Assembly: GCA_028226735.1 (NCBI GenBank)
Contig: JAOIYV010000020.1
Span: 1 to 9,549 of the forward strand
Length of the DNA: 9,549 nucleotides
Direction: 5' to 3'
Source: Candidatus Pelagibacter sp.
Lineage (GTDB): Bacteria > Pseudomonadota > Alphaproteobacteria > Pelagibacterales > Pelagibacteraceae
Both the position numbers and the translations under genes were made by a program. Positions 1 through 6,268 of the stretch are shown piece by piece (positions within the stretch are counted from its first letter, which is position 1; every line of letters begins with the position of its first letter). The notes below the pieces were generated by a model, which searched no databases, was not told the origin of the DNA, and was given only the letters and a program-made list of their open reading frames with translations.

Positions 1-348
1 AATTGAAGTTCTACTTGCTCTTATAGTGTGTGCCAGCTCATCTCCAAATAGTGATAAATTGATATATTCAATATTTATAATAATTAAGATTATTAAAAAA
101 ATAAAAAAAATAAAAACTTCAAAATTTTTAAAAGAAAATTGACCTAAAAAATATGTATGAAATCTTTTAGATAAAACATAAAAAAAAACTAAACAGAATA
201 TTGATAATAAAGTAAAAATTTCATTATTGAATTTTGAAATAACTGCAAAAAAACCGTATGTAAAAAAAGTTAAAAAAAAAAGAATTTTAGCCCAATTAAA
301 TTTTAATAAATAAGTCTTATCAAAAAATAATTTTATTTCTTTTATCAT
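1..348 (-). CDS. N-terminal part of a GT-C-like membrane glycosyltransferase (cut by window edge)
   Basis: An open frame starts at ATG 348-346 and stays open for 116 codons to the left edge, so the C-terminus is missing. The visible protein starts MIKEIKLFFDKTYLL. It has hydrophobic segments at about residues 21-36 and 44-58 and a long very hydrophobic stretch at about 77-93. It then reaches a loop reading SLFGDELAHTIRASRTS. A first long loop with an Asp-Glu pair followed by Ala/Arg-rich residues is the usual catalytic signature of GT-C enzymes (GT39/GT83/PMT-like), which take sugars from polyprenyl phosphate outside the inner membrane. The start is the only ATG after an in-frame stop (360-358), 13 nt beyond the GT2 stop, and no strong ribosome site is seen. 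It is probably the last visible gene of the operon, and the GT2 just upstream could make its lipid-linked donor. That a membrane protein is encoded is fairly sure; the GT-C call rests on one motif. Confidence 0.6.
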   Translation of the reverse strand, partial: MIKEIKLFFDKTYLLKFNWAKILFFLTFFTYGFFAVISKFNNEIFTLLSIFCLVFFYVLSKRFHTYFLGQFSFKNFEVFIFFIFLIILIIINIEYINLSLFGDELAHTIRASRTSI

Positions 349-361
349 TTTAGATCTTTAT

Positions 362-1090
362 TTAAATTTTTAAAAATTTAAGGTAAATTAAGCATTTAAA
401 AGTTGCAAATATTACTTTTAATTTAGAAAAAATTGAACCTCCTTCTCCACCACCTTTTACATCTCCATATTTTCTTTTCTTAAAGAAAACGTCAAACTCA
501 TATATTCTAACTTTTTTATAAACTGCCAATGAATAGCAAAATAAGTCGAATGACAGATCATTTGGTGCAAATTTTTTTATATATTTTGTAAAGAAAAATT
601 TTGTCATTAATTTTGGTTGTGCATTAATATCTCTTACGTTAATTCCTAAAAAGTAGGAGCTAATAAATTCCATAGCTTTTGTTTGAAAGCTTTCTTTAGA
701 TTTAATCTTTTTTCTTAAACCCTTAATGAATAAATTTTGTTTTTTTGGAAGATTTTCAATTATTTTTATAAATCCCATAATATCTTTAGGGTCAGTTTGT
801 AAATCAGAATGAGTCCAGGCTACATAATTTCCCTTGGACTTACTCAAACCATATTTTATTCCATGACCATAACCAATATTTTGTTTAATATTTTTTAATT
901 TAAAGATCTTTTTATTTTTTTCCATAAGGCCTTTTTCAAATTCTATTTTTGAATTATCTGTTGACCCATTATTAACTAATATAAATTCAATGAATTTAAT
1001 TTTTTTAGAAATTTGTACAAGTGCCTCAATAACTTTTTGAATATTTTTCTCTTCATTAAAAAAAGGGATTACTAATGAATATTTAATCAT
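362..1090 (-). CDS. Family 2 glycosyltransferase, polyprenol-phosphate sugar synthase-like
   Basis: A 242-residue GT-A-fold glycosyltransferase. The N-terminus has the GT2 nucleotide-binding signature (VIPFFNEEKN, residues 7-16, and VNNGSTDNS, 39-47). Next come GYGHGIKYGL (73-82) and the acidic metal/donor motif SDLQTD (95-100), which stands in for the DXD. INAQPK (155-160) and NDLSFD (177-182) follow, as in dolichol-phosphate mannosyltransferase/GtrB-like enzymes. A Gly-rich loop at 209-219 and a short hydrophobic C-terminus suggest membrane association, but there is no pair of C-terminal transmembrane helices. It probably moves a sugar from an NDP-sugar to polyprenyl phosphate or to a lipid-linked glycan at the cytoplasmic face. 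The start ATG overlaps the stop of the upstream dehydrogenase by 8 nt (ATGATTAA), implying translational coupling. The GT-C-like gene follows 13 nt downstream. Family is certain; donor and acceptor are unknown. Confidence 0.88.
   Translation of the reverse strand: MIKYSLVIPFFNEEKNIQKVIEALVQISKKIKFIEFILVNNGSTDNSKIEFEKGLMEKNKKIFKLKNIKQNIGYGHGIKYGLSKSKGNYVAWTHSDLQTDPKDIMGFIKIIENLPKKQNLFIKGLRKKIKSKESFQTKAMEFISSYFLGINVRDINAQPKLMTKFFFTKYIKKFAPNDLSFDLFCYSLAVYKKVRIYEFDVFFKKRKYGDVKGGGEGGSIFSKLKVIFATFKCLIYLKFLKI
364..381. repeat. AT palindrome / 17-nt repeat copy at the GT2 gene end
   Basis: Positions 362-381 read TTAAATTTTTAAAAATTTAA, a perfect 20-nt palindrome covering the GT2 stop codon and its last codons (KFLKI). 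The stretch 365-381 is identical to 1101-1117 at the end of the next gene upstream. It could form a weak hairpin, but the low complexity makes chance likely. Confidence 0.4.
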
Positions 1091-2138
1091 TCAAAGCAAC
1101 AATTTTTAAAAATTTAAATCTTTGTGATTTTTTTCTACTTAGATAAATCTTTTTAATAAAGAAAGGAATTTTATCAAGTTTAATTATATGAGAAATATAC
1201 TTACTTGGTCTGAACCCTCTTTTGATGTATCTAATTACTTCAGACCAATCATTTTGCTTGGGGTTTTTATAGTTTGAATTCCACACTCCATATAATTTAA
1301 GTTCTTTTCTTAAGATCATATTAATTTCTTTTTTTTTAAATGAAACATCATCATTTATATTTCCCATAAAAATTAACGAGGACTTGTTTTTTGCAAACCT
1401 AAAAATTTCTGAGATAAGTTCATTATTACCGGTCGTTTCGATTATATAATCAAATTCATTGTATAGTTTAGTAATATTTGAATGATTCTTTTTTAAATTA
1501 AACCTTTTAAAAATATTAGGTACCATATTTAATTTATGATCATTTCTATCTACTACTGTTAAGTTTAATTTTTTATATTTTATTTTTAGTAAATTGATAA
1601 TTAGCAAACCTATAAAACCAGAACCTAATACAAGAATTTTTTCATTTTTTTTTGGTTTTTTTGTAAATAATATTTTAATTGTATTTAACGCAACAGCACT
1701 TGGTTCAAGTGCAAATGAGTCTAGAAAATTTATTTTTTTGTGTACTTTTAAAATATTCCAAGGGTAAACATCAATAAATTCTGCATATCCTCCGTCTTGT
1801 CTTGATCCATAATAACTATAATTTTCACAATGATTATAATTTTTAGTTTTACAAAAATTACATCTTTTACAGGGTATTAATGGAAATATAACAGCTCTAT
1901 CACCTTGTCTAAAATTTTTTATTTTACTTTCACATATTTCACCCGACATCTCATGTCCCATAACTAATGGATAATTATATGCACCATTTTCATGGGCTCT
2001 TGGAATGTCTGAGGCACAAACTCCGACAGCTTTTATTTTAATTCTAATTTTATTTTTTTTTAAAATAGGTAATTTTCTTTTAGATACTTCAAATTTACCA
2101 TTTTTTGTTAAGTTTATTATTTTATTTTCCATTTCCAT
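1083..2138 (-). CDS. Zinc-dependent MDR polyol (phosphate) dehydrogenase, galactitol-1-phosphate dehydrogenase-like
   Basis: About 351 residues from ATG 2138. This medium-chain dehydrogenase has both zinc sites intact: catalytic Cys41, His62-Glu63 (GHE) and Glu145 (ALEPSA), and a structural site with Cys90, 93, 96 and 104 in the spacing C-x2-C-x2-C-x7-C. The Rossmann motif LGSGFIG (171-177) and Asp197 at the end of the next strand suggest NAD. The C-terminal YGVWNSNY followed by DWSEVIRYI resembles galactitol-1-phosphate 5-dehydrogenases (GatD), so it probably interconverts a polyol or polyol phosphate with a ketose (phosphate). In this biosynthetic setting it may run as a reductase, like TarJ. 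I chose the MEMENK start because it lies 1 nt after the nucleotidyltransferase stop; ATG 2132 is also possible. An ATG at 2171 would add 11 residues unlike the family and a 32-nt overlap. There is no clear Shine-Dalgarno sequence. The family is sure; the substrate is not. Confidence 0.87.
   Translation of the reverse strand: MEMENKIINLTKNGKFEVSKRKLPILKKNKIRIKIKAVGVCASDIPRAHENGAYNYPLVMGHEMSGEICESKIKNFRQGDRAVIFPLIPCKRCNFCKTKNYNHCENYSYYGSRQDGGYAEFIDVYPWNILKVHKKINFLDSFALEPSAVALNTIKILFTKKPKKNEKILVLGSGFIGLLIINLLKIKYKKLNLTVVDRNDHKLNMVPNIFKRFNLKKNHSNITKLYNEFDYIIETTGNNELISEIFRFAKNKSSLIFMGNINDDVSFKKKEINMILRKELKLYGVWNSNYKNPKQNDWSEVIRYIKRGFRPSKYISHIIKLDKIPFFIKKIYLSRKKSQRFKFLKIVALND
1101..1117. repeat. 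Second copy of the 17-nt AT repeat, at the MDR gene end
   Basis: AATTTTTAAAAATTTAA is identical to 365-381. Both copies lie in the last codons of consecutive genes and both encode a KFLKI peptide near the C-terminus. It is probably coincidence or similar C-terminal coding, but noted because the positions match. Confidence 0.4.
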
Positions 2139-2139
2139 A

Positions 2140-3666
2140 TTAATTTTCAAAAAGGTTTTTCCAATATTCAAAAATTTTTAATTCAAAAGGGTCTCCTAAT
2201 GAAACCCATTGATCAACCTCAAAAATTATAAATTTATATTTTTTTTTTAACAAAAGATTTATATTATTTCCCACATAATATTCACCATTAATAGTAATTT
2301 TTTTTTTTTTAGCCTCCAAATAGTTATCAAAAAAATATGAAGCTTTTTTAAACCAAAATGATCCTATCATCATATGATCATTTTCTGGATTTTTGGATAT
2401 AATCTTTTTTTCAACAATTTTTGTAATATAATTCTTGCTGTTTACAACACAGTATCCAAAAGCATCAAATGATTTTACAACTTGATTGTTAAGTTTAGAT
2501 GTCCAAATTGCACCATCTATTTTTTTATCCTTCATTAGCTTATTCCACTTTTTTTCATTGAACATCGTAAGATAATCACATGATGAAATAAATAATGGAT
2601 CATTTTTTTTTATAAATTTTTTTGCTAAATAACAACTGGAAGCTGGCCCATCTGTCATTTTTTTTATTTTTATAACATTTGACTTTGAGTTAATTTCACT
2701 TATTAACTTTTCTATCCTATTATTTTTATTATCATTTTCATTGATTATAAAACTCCATTTGTTTGCTTTTGGTAATGTATCTGTAACTATTTTTAACATA
2801 GGTTTTTTATTTATTTGTATTAAAGGTTTTGGAACTCTGTACCCATAATCTCTAAATCTTTTTCCTCTTCCGGACATCGGTATCAAGTTATTATTTTTTG
2901 ATCTTATTACAGTCTTAAATGATGAATTTTTTTTAAAATAATCTTGCCAAAACATATAATTTTTATAATCAAAGGGAGTTCCTAAACATATAAATTTTTC
3001 TACTTTAAAAATATTTGCCTTTAATTTTGCTCTTTTCATATAGTTATAAATTAAGCTTACATACCCTTCTCCTTTAATATCACTAAACAACTTATTTGCC
3101 AAAAATGAAAATATATTAAAAGATTTAAAATAATATATTCCACAAGAAGCATATTCTTTGTGAGGAGTCTTTGTAAAAGAAGATTTTTCTCTTATCTTTA
3201 TAAAATTATTTTTTTTATCAGATTTAACATAAGCATATAAAGTTCCTGAAAATGAACTTGGATGAAAATCTTTAAAAACAGGTATTGATCCGTCTAAATC
3301 ATAAACATTTCTTAAAAACCTTTTGTAGTCCCACTTAACAAAAAAATCACAGTATGTAATTATTATTGGTTCATCAAAGTTAATGTTTTTTATACTTAAG
3401 ACTGAAAAAACAGGTCCTTTATTGTGATCTTTAACTACGTGTAAAAAAAATTTTTTTCTCAAGCCTTTAAGAGTTTTCTTTAAATTGGGGATTTTTGACT
3501 GTGTTTCTGAAATAACAAAATGAAATGTGTCATTAGAATTAAACATTTCAACGACTTTATTTAAAATTATATTTTTTTCATCTATCTCAAGAAGAAATTT
3601 TTCCTTCTTGTAGCCTAAAGATTTAAATCTTAATGACTTACCTGCTAGAGTGATTATTATATTCAA
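2140..3666 (-). CDS. Tandem two-domain sugar/alditol-phosphate nucleotidyltransferase
   Basis: A 508-residue protein with two homologous NTP_transferase (GT-A-like) domains, about 2-247 and 259-508. Domain 2 has the full signature: SGRGKRF (265-271), PKPL (279-282), DGP (339-341), metal-binding CD (363-364), VEKK (418-421), GEYYVG (461-466) and LGDPF (490-494). Domain 1 follows the same order: AGKSLRF (8-14), KGP (83-85), CD (106-107), REK (159-161), GEGYVS (199-204) and LGTPF (228-232). However, its first loop lacks the second Gly of GxG and has KEKF in place of PKPL. It is about twice the length of a usual single-domain enzyme (230-260). It likely makes an NDP-sugar or NDP-alditol from NTP and a phosphate ester; domain 1 may be inactive or have another specificity. 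Translation starts at TTG (3666-3664), the only start after an in-frame stop (3678-3676). It overlaps the upstream TGA as TTGA. Fold is certain; substrate unknown. Confidence 0.87.
   Translation of the reverse strand: MNIIITLAGKSLRFKSLGYKKEKFLLEIDEKNIILNKVVEMFNSNDTFHFVISETQSKIPNLKKTLKGLRKKFFLHVVKDHNKGPVFSVLSIKNINFDEPIIITYCDFFVKWDYKRFLRNVYDLDGSIPVFKDFHPSSFSGTLYAYVKSDKKNNFIKIREKSSFTKTPHKEYASCGIYYFKSFNIFSFLANKLFSDIKGEGYVSLIYNYMKRAKLKANIFKVEKFICLGTPFDYKNYMFWQDYFKKNSSFKTVIRSKNNNLIPMSGRGKRFRDYGYRVPKPLIQINKKPMLKIVTDTLPKANKWSFIINENDNKNNRIEKLISEINSKSNVIKIKKMTDGPASSCYLAKKFIKKNDPLFISSCDYLTMFNEKKWNKLMKDKKIDGAIWTSKLNNQVVKSFDAFGYCVVNSKNYITKIVEKKIISKNPENDHMMIGSFWFKKASYFFDNYLEAKKKKITINGEYYVGNNINLLLKKKYKFIIFEVDQWVSLGDPFELKIFEYWKNLFEN
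2298..2310. repeat. 13-nt homopolymer inside the nucleotidyltransferase gene
   Basis: Thirteen consecutive T on the plus strand are thirteen A in the coding strand. They encode Lys453-456 and the first base of Ile457, in domain 2 just before the GEYYVG motif. It is the longest mononucleotide run I noticed in the window. A gain or loss of one base would truncate the protein about 50 residues early and remove the LGDPF end of the fold. The frame is intact as given. Confidence 0.9.
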
Positions 3667-4574
3667 TTTACAAAATTATTTTTTTTCCAAAAATGTACTG
3701 ATTCTTTGATATCAGCTAGAGCAGTATCATCTATGGGATTTCTTTCTCTAAAACTTAATTCAAGAATTAAATCAGTTTCTTCACAACCGTTATCTTTTAA
3801 TGCTTTTATTACTTTGTTTGGAAATATTTTACCTAATTTATTATATTTATTTGTAAACGGCCAATGGCCACCTTTATCTTTTAAGCTTTGTTTTAAGTGA
3901 ACGGCTTTTATATCTTTAGCAAAAGTAGATAACCAATAATATGGATCAGTATCATTTTTATTTTTTGATGTTAGCTCTCCATGGTCAACATCCATACAGA
4001 GTTTAAAAGGTATAGGCGCTGACTTATTCACATCTTTTTGTAATTTTTTACACTCTAATATTGTCTCACCTTGCTCACGAGATATCGACATTGGTTCCCA
4101 CATGATTACTTTAATGCCTTGTTTTTTTGCATATTCTCCAATTATGTGCCAATTTTCTATATTTTGTTTTCTTCTAGTCTTTCTTAATTTTAAATTATTA
4201 TTATCTTTATAAGAGAATATTCCAAAATGACTTCCTATTGTATCACATTCTAATTCTGAAGAGATGTTTACAAATGTTTTAAACCAGTTTATCCAAAAAT
4301 TTTGAATTTCGGTATCGCTATGAGCTAGATGATTTAATCTTGTAAATGCTCCTGTGAACAAACTTGATATGTTTATCGAGTTTTTATTAATTTCAGATTT
4401 GTATTTTTTAATCTGATTTTTTAAAAGCTTTTTTTCATAAAAAGGACTGATAAGATCTGCTGATAATTGAACATTGTTCAATTCCAAATCATTACTTATA
4501 AAGTTAAACAATTCTTTAGGCTCACAAAATCTATTCACTGCAAAACCAGTATTGATTCCTAAGTTATATTTCAT
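3663..4574 (-). CDS. TIM-barrel sugar-phosphate epimerase, EryC-like (D-erythrulose 1-phosphate 3-epimerase type)
   Basis: A 303-residue AP-endonuclease-2-fold sugar isomerase/epimerase. The usual four metal-site residues are identifiable: Glu160 (MWEPMS), Asp195 with His198 in the next turn (CMDVDHG), His226 (AVHLKQ) and Glu272 (ILELSFRE). The opening GINTGFAVNRF and the segments FTGAFTRLNHLAH (73-85), EPMSISRE (160-167) and GGHWPFTNKYN (235-245) resemble what I recall of the EryC branch. In Brucella erythritol metabolism that enzyme epimerises tetrulose phosphate at C3. No erythritol kinase or EryB-like gene is present here, so it may work on another ketose phosphate. Its ATG overlaps the upstream epimerase TGA by 4 nt (ATGA) and follows an AAGGTGAG stretch that can serve as a weak Shine-Dalgarno site. 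Its own TGA overlaps the TTG start of the nucleotidyltransferase. Superfamily is sure; EryC-type specificity is recalled family resemblance and only moderately supported. Confidence 0.82.
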   Translation of the reverse strand: MKYNLGINTGFAVNRFCEPKELFNFISNDLELNNVQLSADLISPFYEKKLLKNQIKKYKSEINKNSINISSLFTGAFTRLNHLAHSDTEIQNFWINWFKTFVNISSELECDTIGSHFGIFSYKDNNNLKLRKTRRKQNIENWHIIGEYAKKQGIKVIMWEPMSISREQGETILECKKLQKDVNKSAPIPFKLCMDVDHGELTSKNKNDTDPYYWLSTFAKDIKAVHLKQSLKDKGGHWPFTNKYNKLGKIFPNKVIKALKDNGCEETDLILELSFRERNPIDDTALADIKESVHFWKKNNFVN

Positions 4575-5254
4575 CTCACCTTATCTATTGCTTCAATAAC
4601 TTTTTCAAAATTTTTTGAAATAGAAAATTGTTTTTTAAATAATCCACTAGAACCCAATATTAAGTTATCAGCACCCTTTGATATCATTTGTGGAATTGTT
4701 TCTGGATTTACATTGCCATCAACTGATATACTTATTTTATTTCTTAAATTCATGTCTTTTAACATTTTGTCAAGTTTTTCAACTTTATTCAATGTTTGTG
4801 GAACTAGAGACTGACCTTTATAACCAGGATTTACCATCATTAAAATAATATTATCTACATCTTCAACAACGTACTCTAGTGATTCTAGTGGGGTCCCAGG
4901 AGACAAAACTATCCCAACATCTGCGCCTAAATTTCTAATTTCGACCAAATCTGAATGTAAGTTTTTTGATGCTTCTTGATGTATTGCCAAAATATCTTTC
5001 TTTTTAATATTTAAAGAATCAAAAATTCTACGAGGCTCATCTACCATCAAGTGGTAATAGAATGGCATTTTTGTACCATTTCTAACAGAATTAATTATAG
5101 AAGATCCCATGGTGAAATCAGGAATAAAATTTCCATCTATAATATCTATATGTAAATAATCTAGATTCAATTTTTCAATTTCATCTAACTGTTTTTTTAC
5201 ATTTAACCAATCAAAACACATTGCTGAAGCTGAAAATTTTATTTTTTTGTACAT
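4571..5254 (-). CDS. Ribulose-phosphate 3-epimerase family protein (AlsE-like variant)
   Basis: A 227-residue (beta/alpha)8 epimerase of normal family length. The metal and catalytic residues are all present: His35 and Asp37 (LHIDIIDG, 34-41), His68 (HLMV) and Asp179 (SVDGN). The phosphate loop reads MVNPGYKGQ (140-148), with Lys replacing the second loop Gly of the usual GFGGQ. The second phosphate site is GSSGLF (201-206) rather than GSAIF, and SVDGNV replaces VDGGI. The SAMCFD N-terminus and SGLF ending are closer to D-allulose-6-phosphate 3-epimerase (AlsE) than to housekeeping Rpe. It inverts C3 of a ketose phosphate in the cytoplasm, such as ribulose-5-phosphate/xylulose-5-phosphate or a related substrate. 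It begins 3 nt after the upstream dehydrogenase stop, without an obvious Shine-Dalgarno sequence, and overlaps the next epimerase by 4 nt. The location suggests a pathway-specific copy rather than the pentose-phosphate gene. Confidence 0.9.
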   Translation of the reverse strand: MYKKIKFSASAMCFDWLNVKKQLDEIEKLNLDYLHIDIIDGNFIPDFTMGSSIINSVRNGTKMPFYYHLMVDEPRRIFDSLNIKKKDILAIHQEASKNLHSDLVEIRNLGADVGIVLSPGTPLESLEYVVEDVDNIILMMVNPGYKGQSLVPQTLNKVEKLDKMLKDMNLRNKISISVDGNVNPETIPQMISKGADNLILGSSGLFKKQFSISKNFEKVIEAIDKVR

Positions 5255-5257
5255 ATG

Positions 5258-6268
5258 TTAATTTGGTCTAATTGAAACCTTTAAAGCTTTTCCACTTAAA
5301 GATACCTTGTAAGCTGTATTAATATCTTTTAATTTAAATTTATGAGTTATTAAAGGTTTTAAATTTATCTCTTTATCTTCAATCATTCTAAGTGCTTTCA
5401 GATGTTGTTTGTGTGAGCTTCCGTGAGAACCTGTTAAATTTATTTCATTATAATGAATGAAATTAGAGTCTATTGTTAATTTTGAATTATTTTTAGACAC
5501 ACCCCCAAATAGATTTATATAAGACTTTTTATTTGCAATTTTTAATGCAAATTTATGAGTTTCAATTGAAGGATTTGCTGTAAATATATAATCTGATCCT
5601 TTTCCATTATTAAGCTCAAAAAAATTTTTTACAAAAGTCTTATTATTTAATAAAATTGTTTTACAATTTAGTATTTTGTTAGCAACTTTTAGTCTTTTTC
5701 TATTTACGTCAACAATAAATATTTTTTTTGAATCATACTTTGAGGCTAAAAGAGCTATCATTAGGCCTATAGGGCCTGCACCAAATATTGTCACTATTTT
5801 TTTTGATTTAAAATTTACTTTTTCAAAACCATTTATGCAGCAACCTAATGGCTCCGCTAATGCAGCTTCATCAAAAGATATTTTTTTATTAAATATTGCT
5901 ATAGGAGCTTTGAGAGCATCATTTTTTTTCAACATGATATATTGAGAAAAACCACCATCTATCTCATACCCAAATGCAAAGTTAGATTTTGTTTCAAAAT
6001 CTGCACCTAAGGAAACTTTATCTCCAACTTTCATTTTTTTTATTTTTGAATGTACAATTATTCCAGATGTTTCATGTCCAATTACTATTGGTTTACTAAT
6101 TCGTTTAGAGCCTTCTTTATATATTCTTAGATCGGAACCGCATATCATGCACGAATTTACTTTTATAATTAGTGAGTTCTCATTAATATTTTTTATATTA
6201 CGATTAACAACTTTAATATTTTTTGGCCCAAAAAAATAAGCACTTTTAAATTTTTCCAAGTTCTTCAT
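5258..6268 (-). CDS. MDR-family polyol dehydrogenase, sorbitol-dehydrogenase-like, lacking the structural zinc site
   Basis: A 336-residue medium-chain dehydrogenase. Catalytic zinc ligands are Cys43 (CGSD), His65-Glu66 (GHE) and Glu139 (AEPLG). The Rossmann motif FGAGPIG (162-168) and Asp187 suggest NAD. The C-terminus LTGSHGSSHKQHLKALRMIE (278-297) resembles sorbitol/threonine-dehydrogenase relatives. The structural zinc lobe is gone: between GDKV (82-85) and GYEIDGGF (100-107) there are only 14 residues and no Cys, whereas the family usually has a longer loop with four Cys. It probably oxidises a polyol or reduces a ketose. Its ATG overlaps the membrane-protein stop by 1 nt (TAATG) and is preceded by one of the few good ribosome sites here, GGAAGGA. 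The epimerase gene follows after 3 nt, which supports a shared ketose/polyol pathway. The family is certain; the substrate is unknown. Confidence 0.87.
   Translation of the reverse strand: MKNLEKFKSAYFFGPKNIKVVNRNIKNINENSLIIKVNSCMICGSDLRIYKEGSKRISKPIVIGHETSGIIVHSKIKKMKVGDKVSLGADFETKSNFAFGYEIDGGFSQYIMLKKNDALKAPIAIFNKKISFDEAALAEPLGCCINGFEKVNFKSKKIVTIFGAGPIGLMIALLASKYDSKKIFIVDVNRKRLKVANKILNCKTILLNNKTFVKNFFELNNGKGSDYIFTANPSIETHKFALKIANKKSYINLFGGVSKNNSKLTIDSNFIHYNEINLTGSHGSSHKQHLKALRMIEDKEINLKPLITHKFKLKDINTAYKVSLSGKALKVSIRPN

Noticed and set aside
2139..2171. Upstream ATG at 2171 as the start of the second MDR dehydrogenase
   Set aside because: It would overlap the nucleotidyltransferase by 32 nt and add 11 residues that do not fit the MDR N-terminus; ATG 2138, directly after the stop, fits the tight spacing of the operon.
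3706..3900. 64-codon plus-strand open frame
   Set aside because: It lies wholly antisense to the EryC-like gene, whose metal-site and C-terminal motifs it mirrors; it has no ribosome site and no recognisable domain.
3663..5254. A complete erythritol catabolic operon
   Set aside because: Only an EryC-like epimerase is present; no kinase, EryB-like dehydrogenase, RpiB or transporter is seen, and the neighbours are glycan-biosynthesis types.
5676..5945. 89-codon plus-strand open frame
   Set aside because: It is antisense to the Rossmann region of the MDR dehydrogenase and is a complementary-strand shadow.
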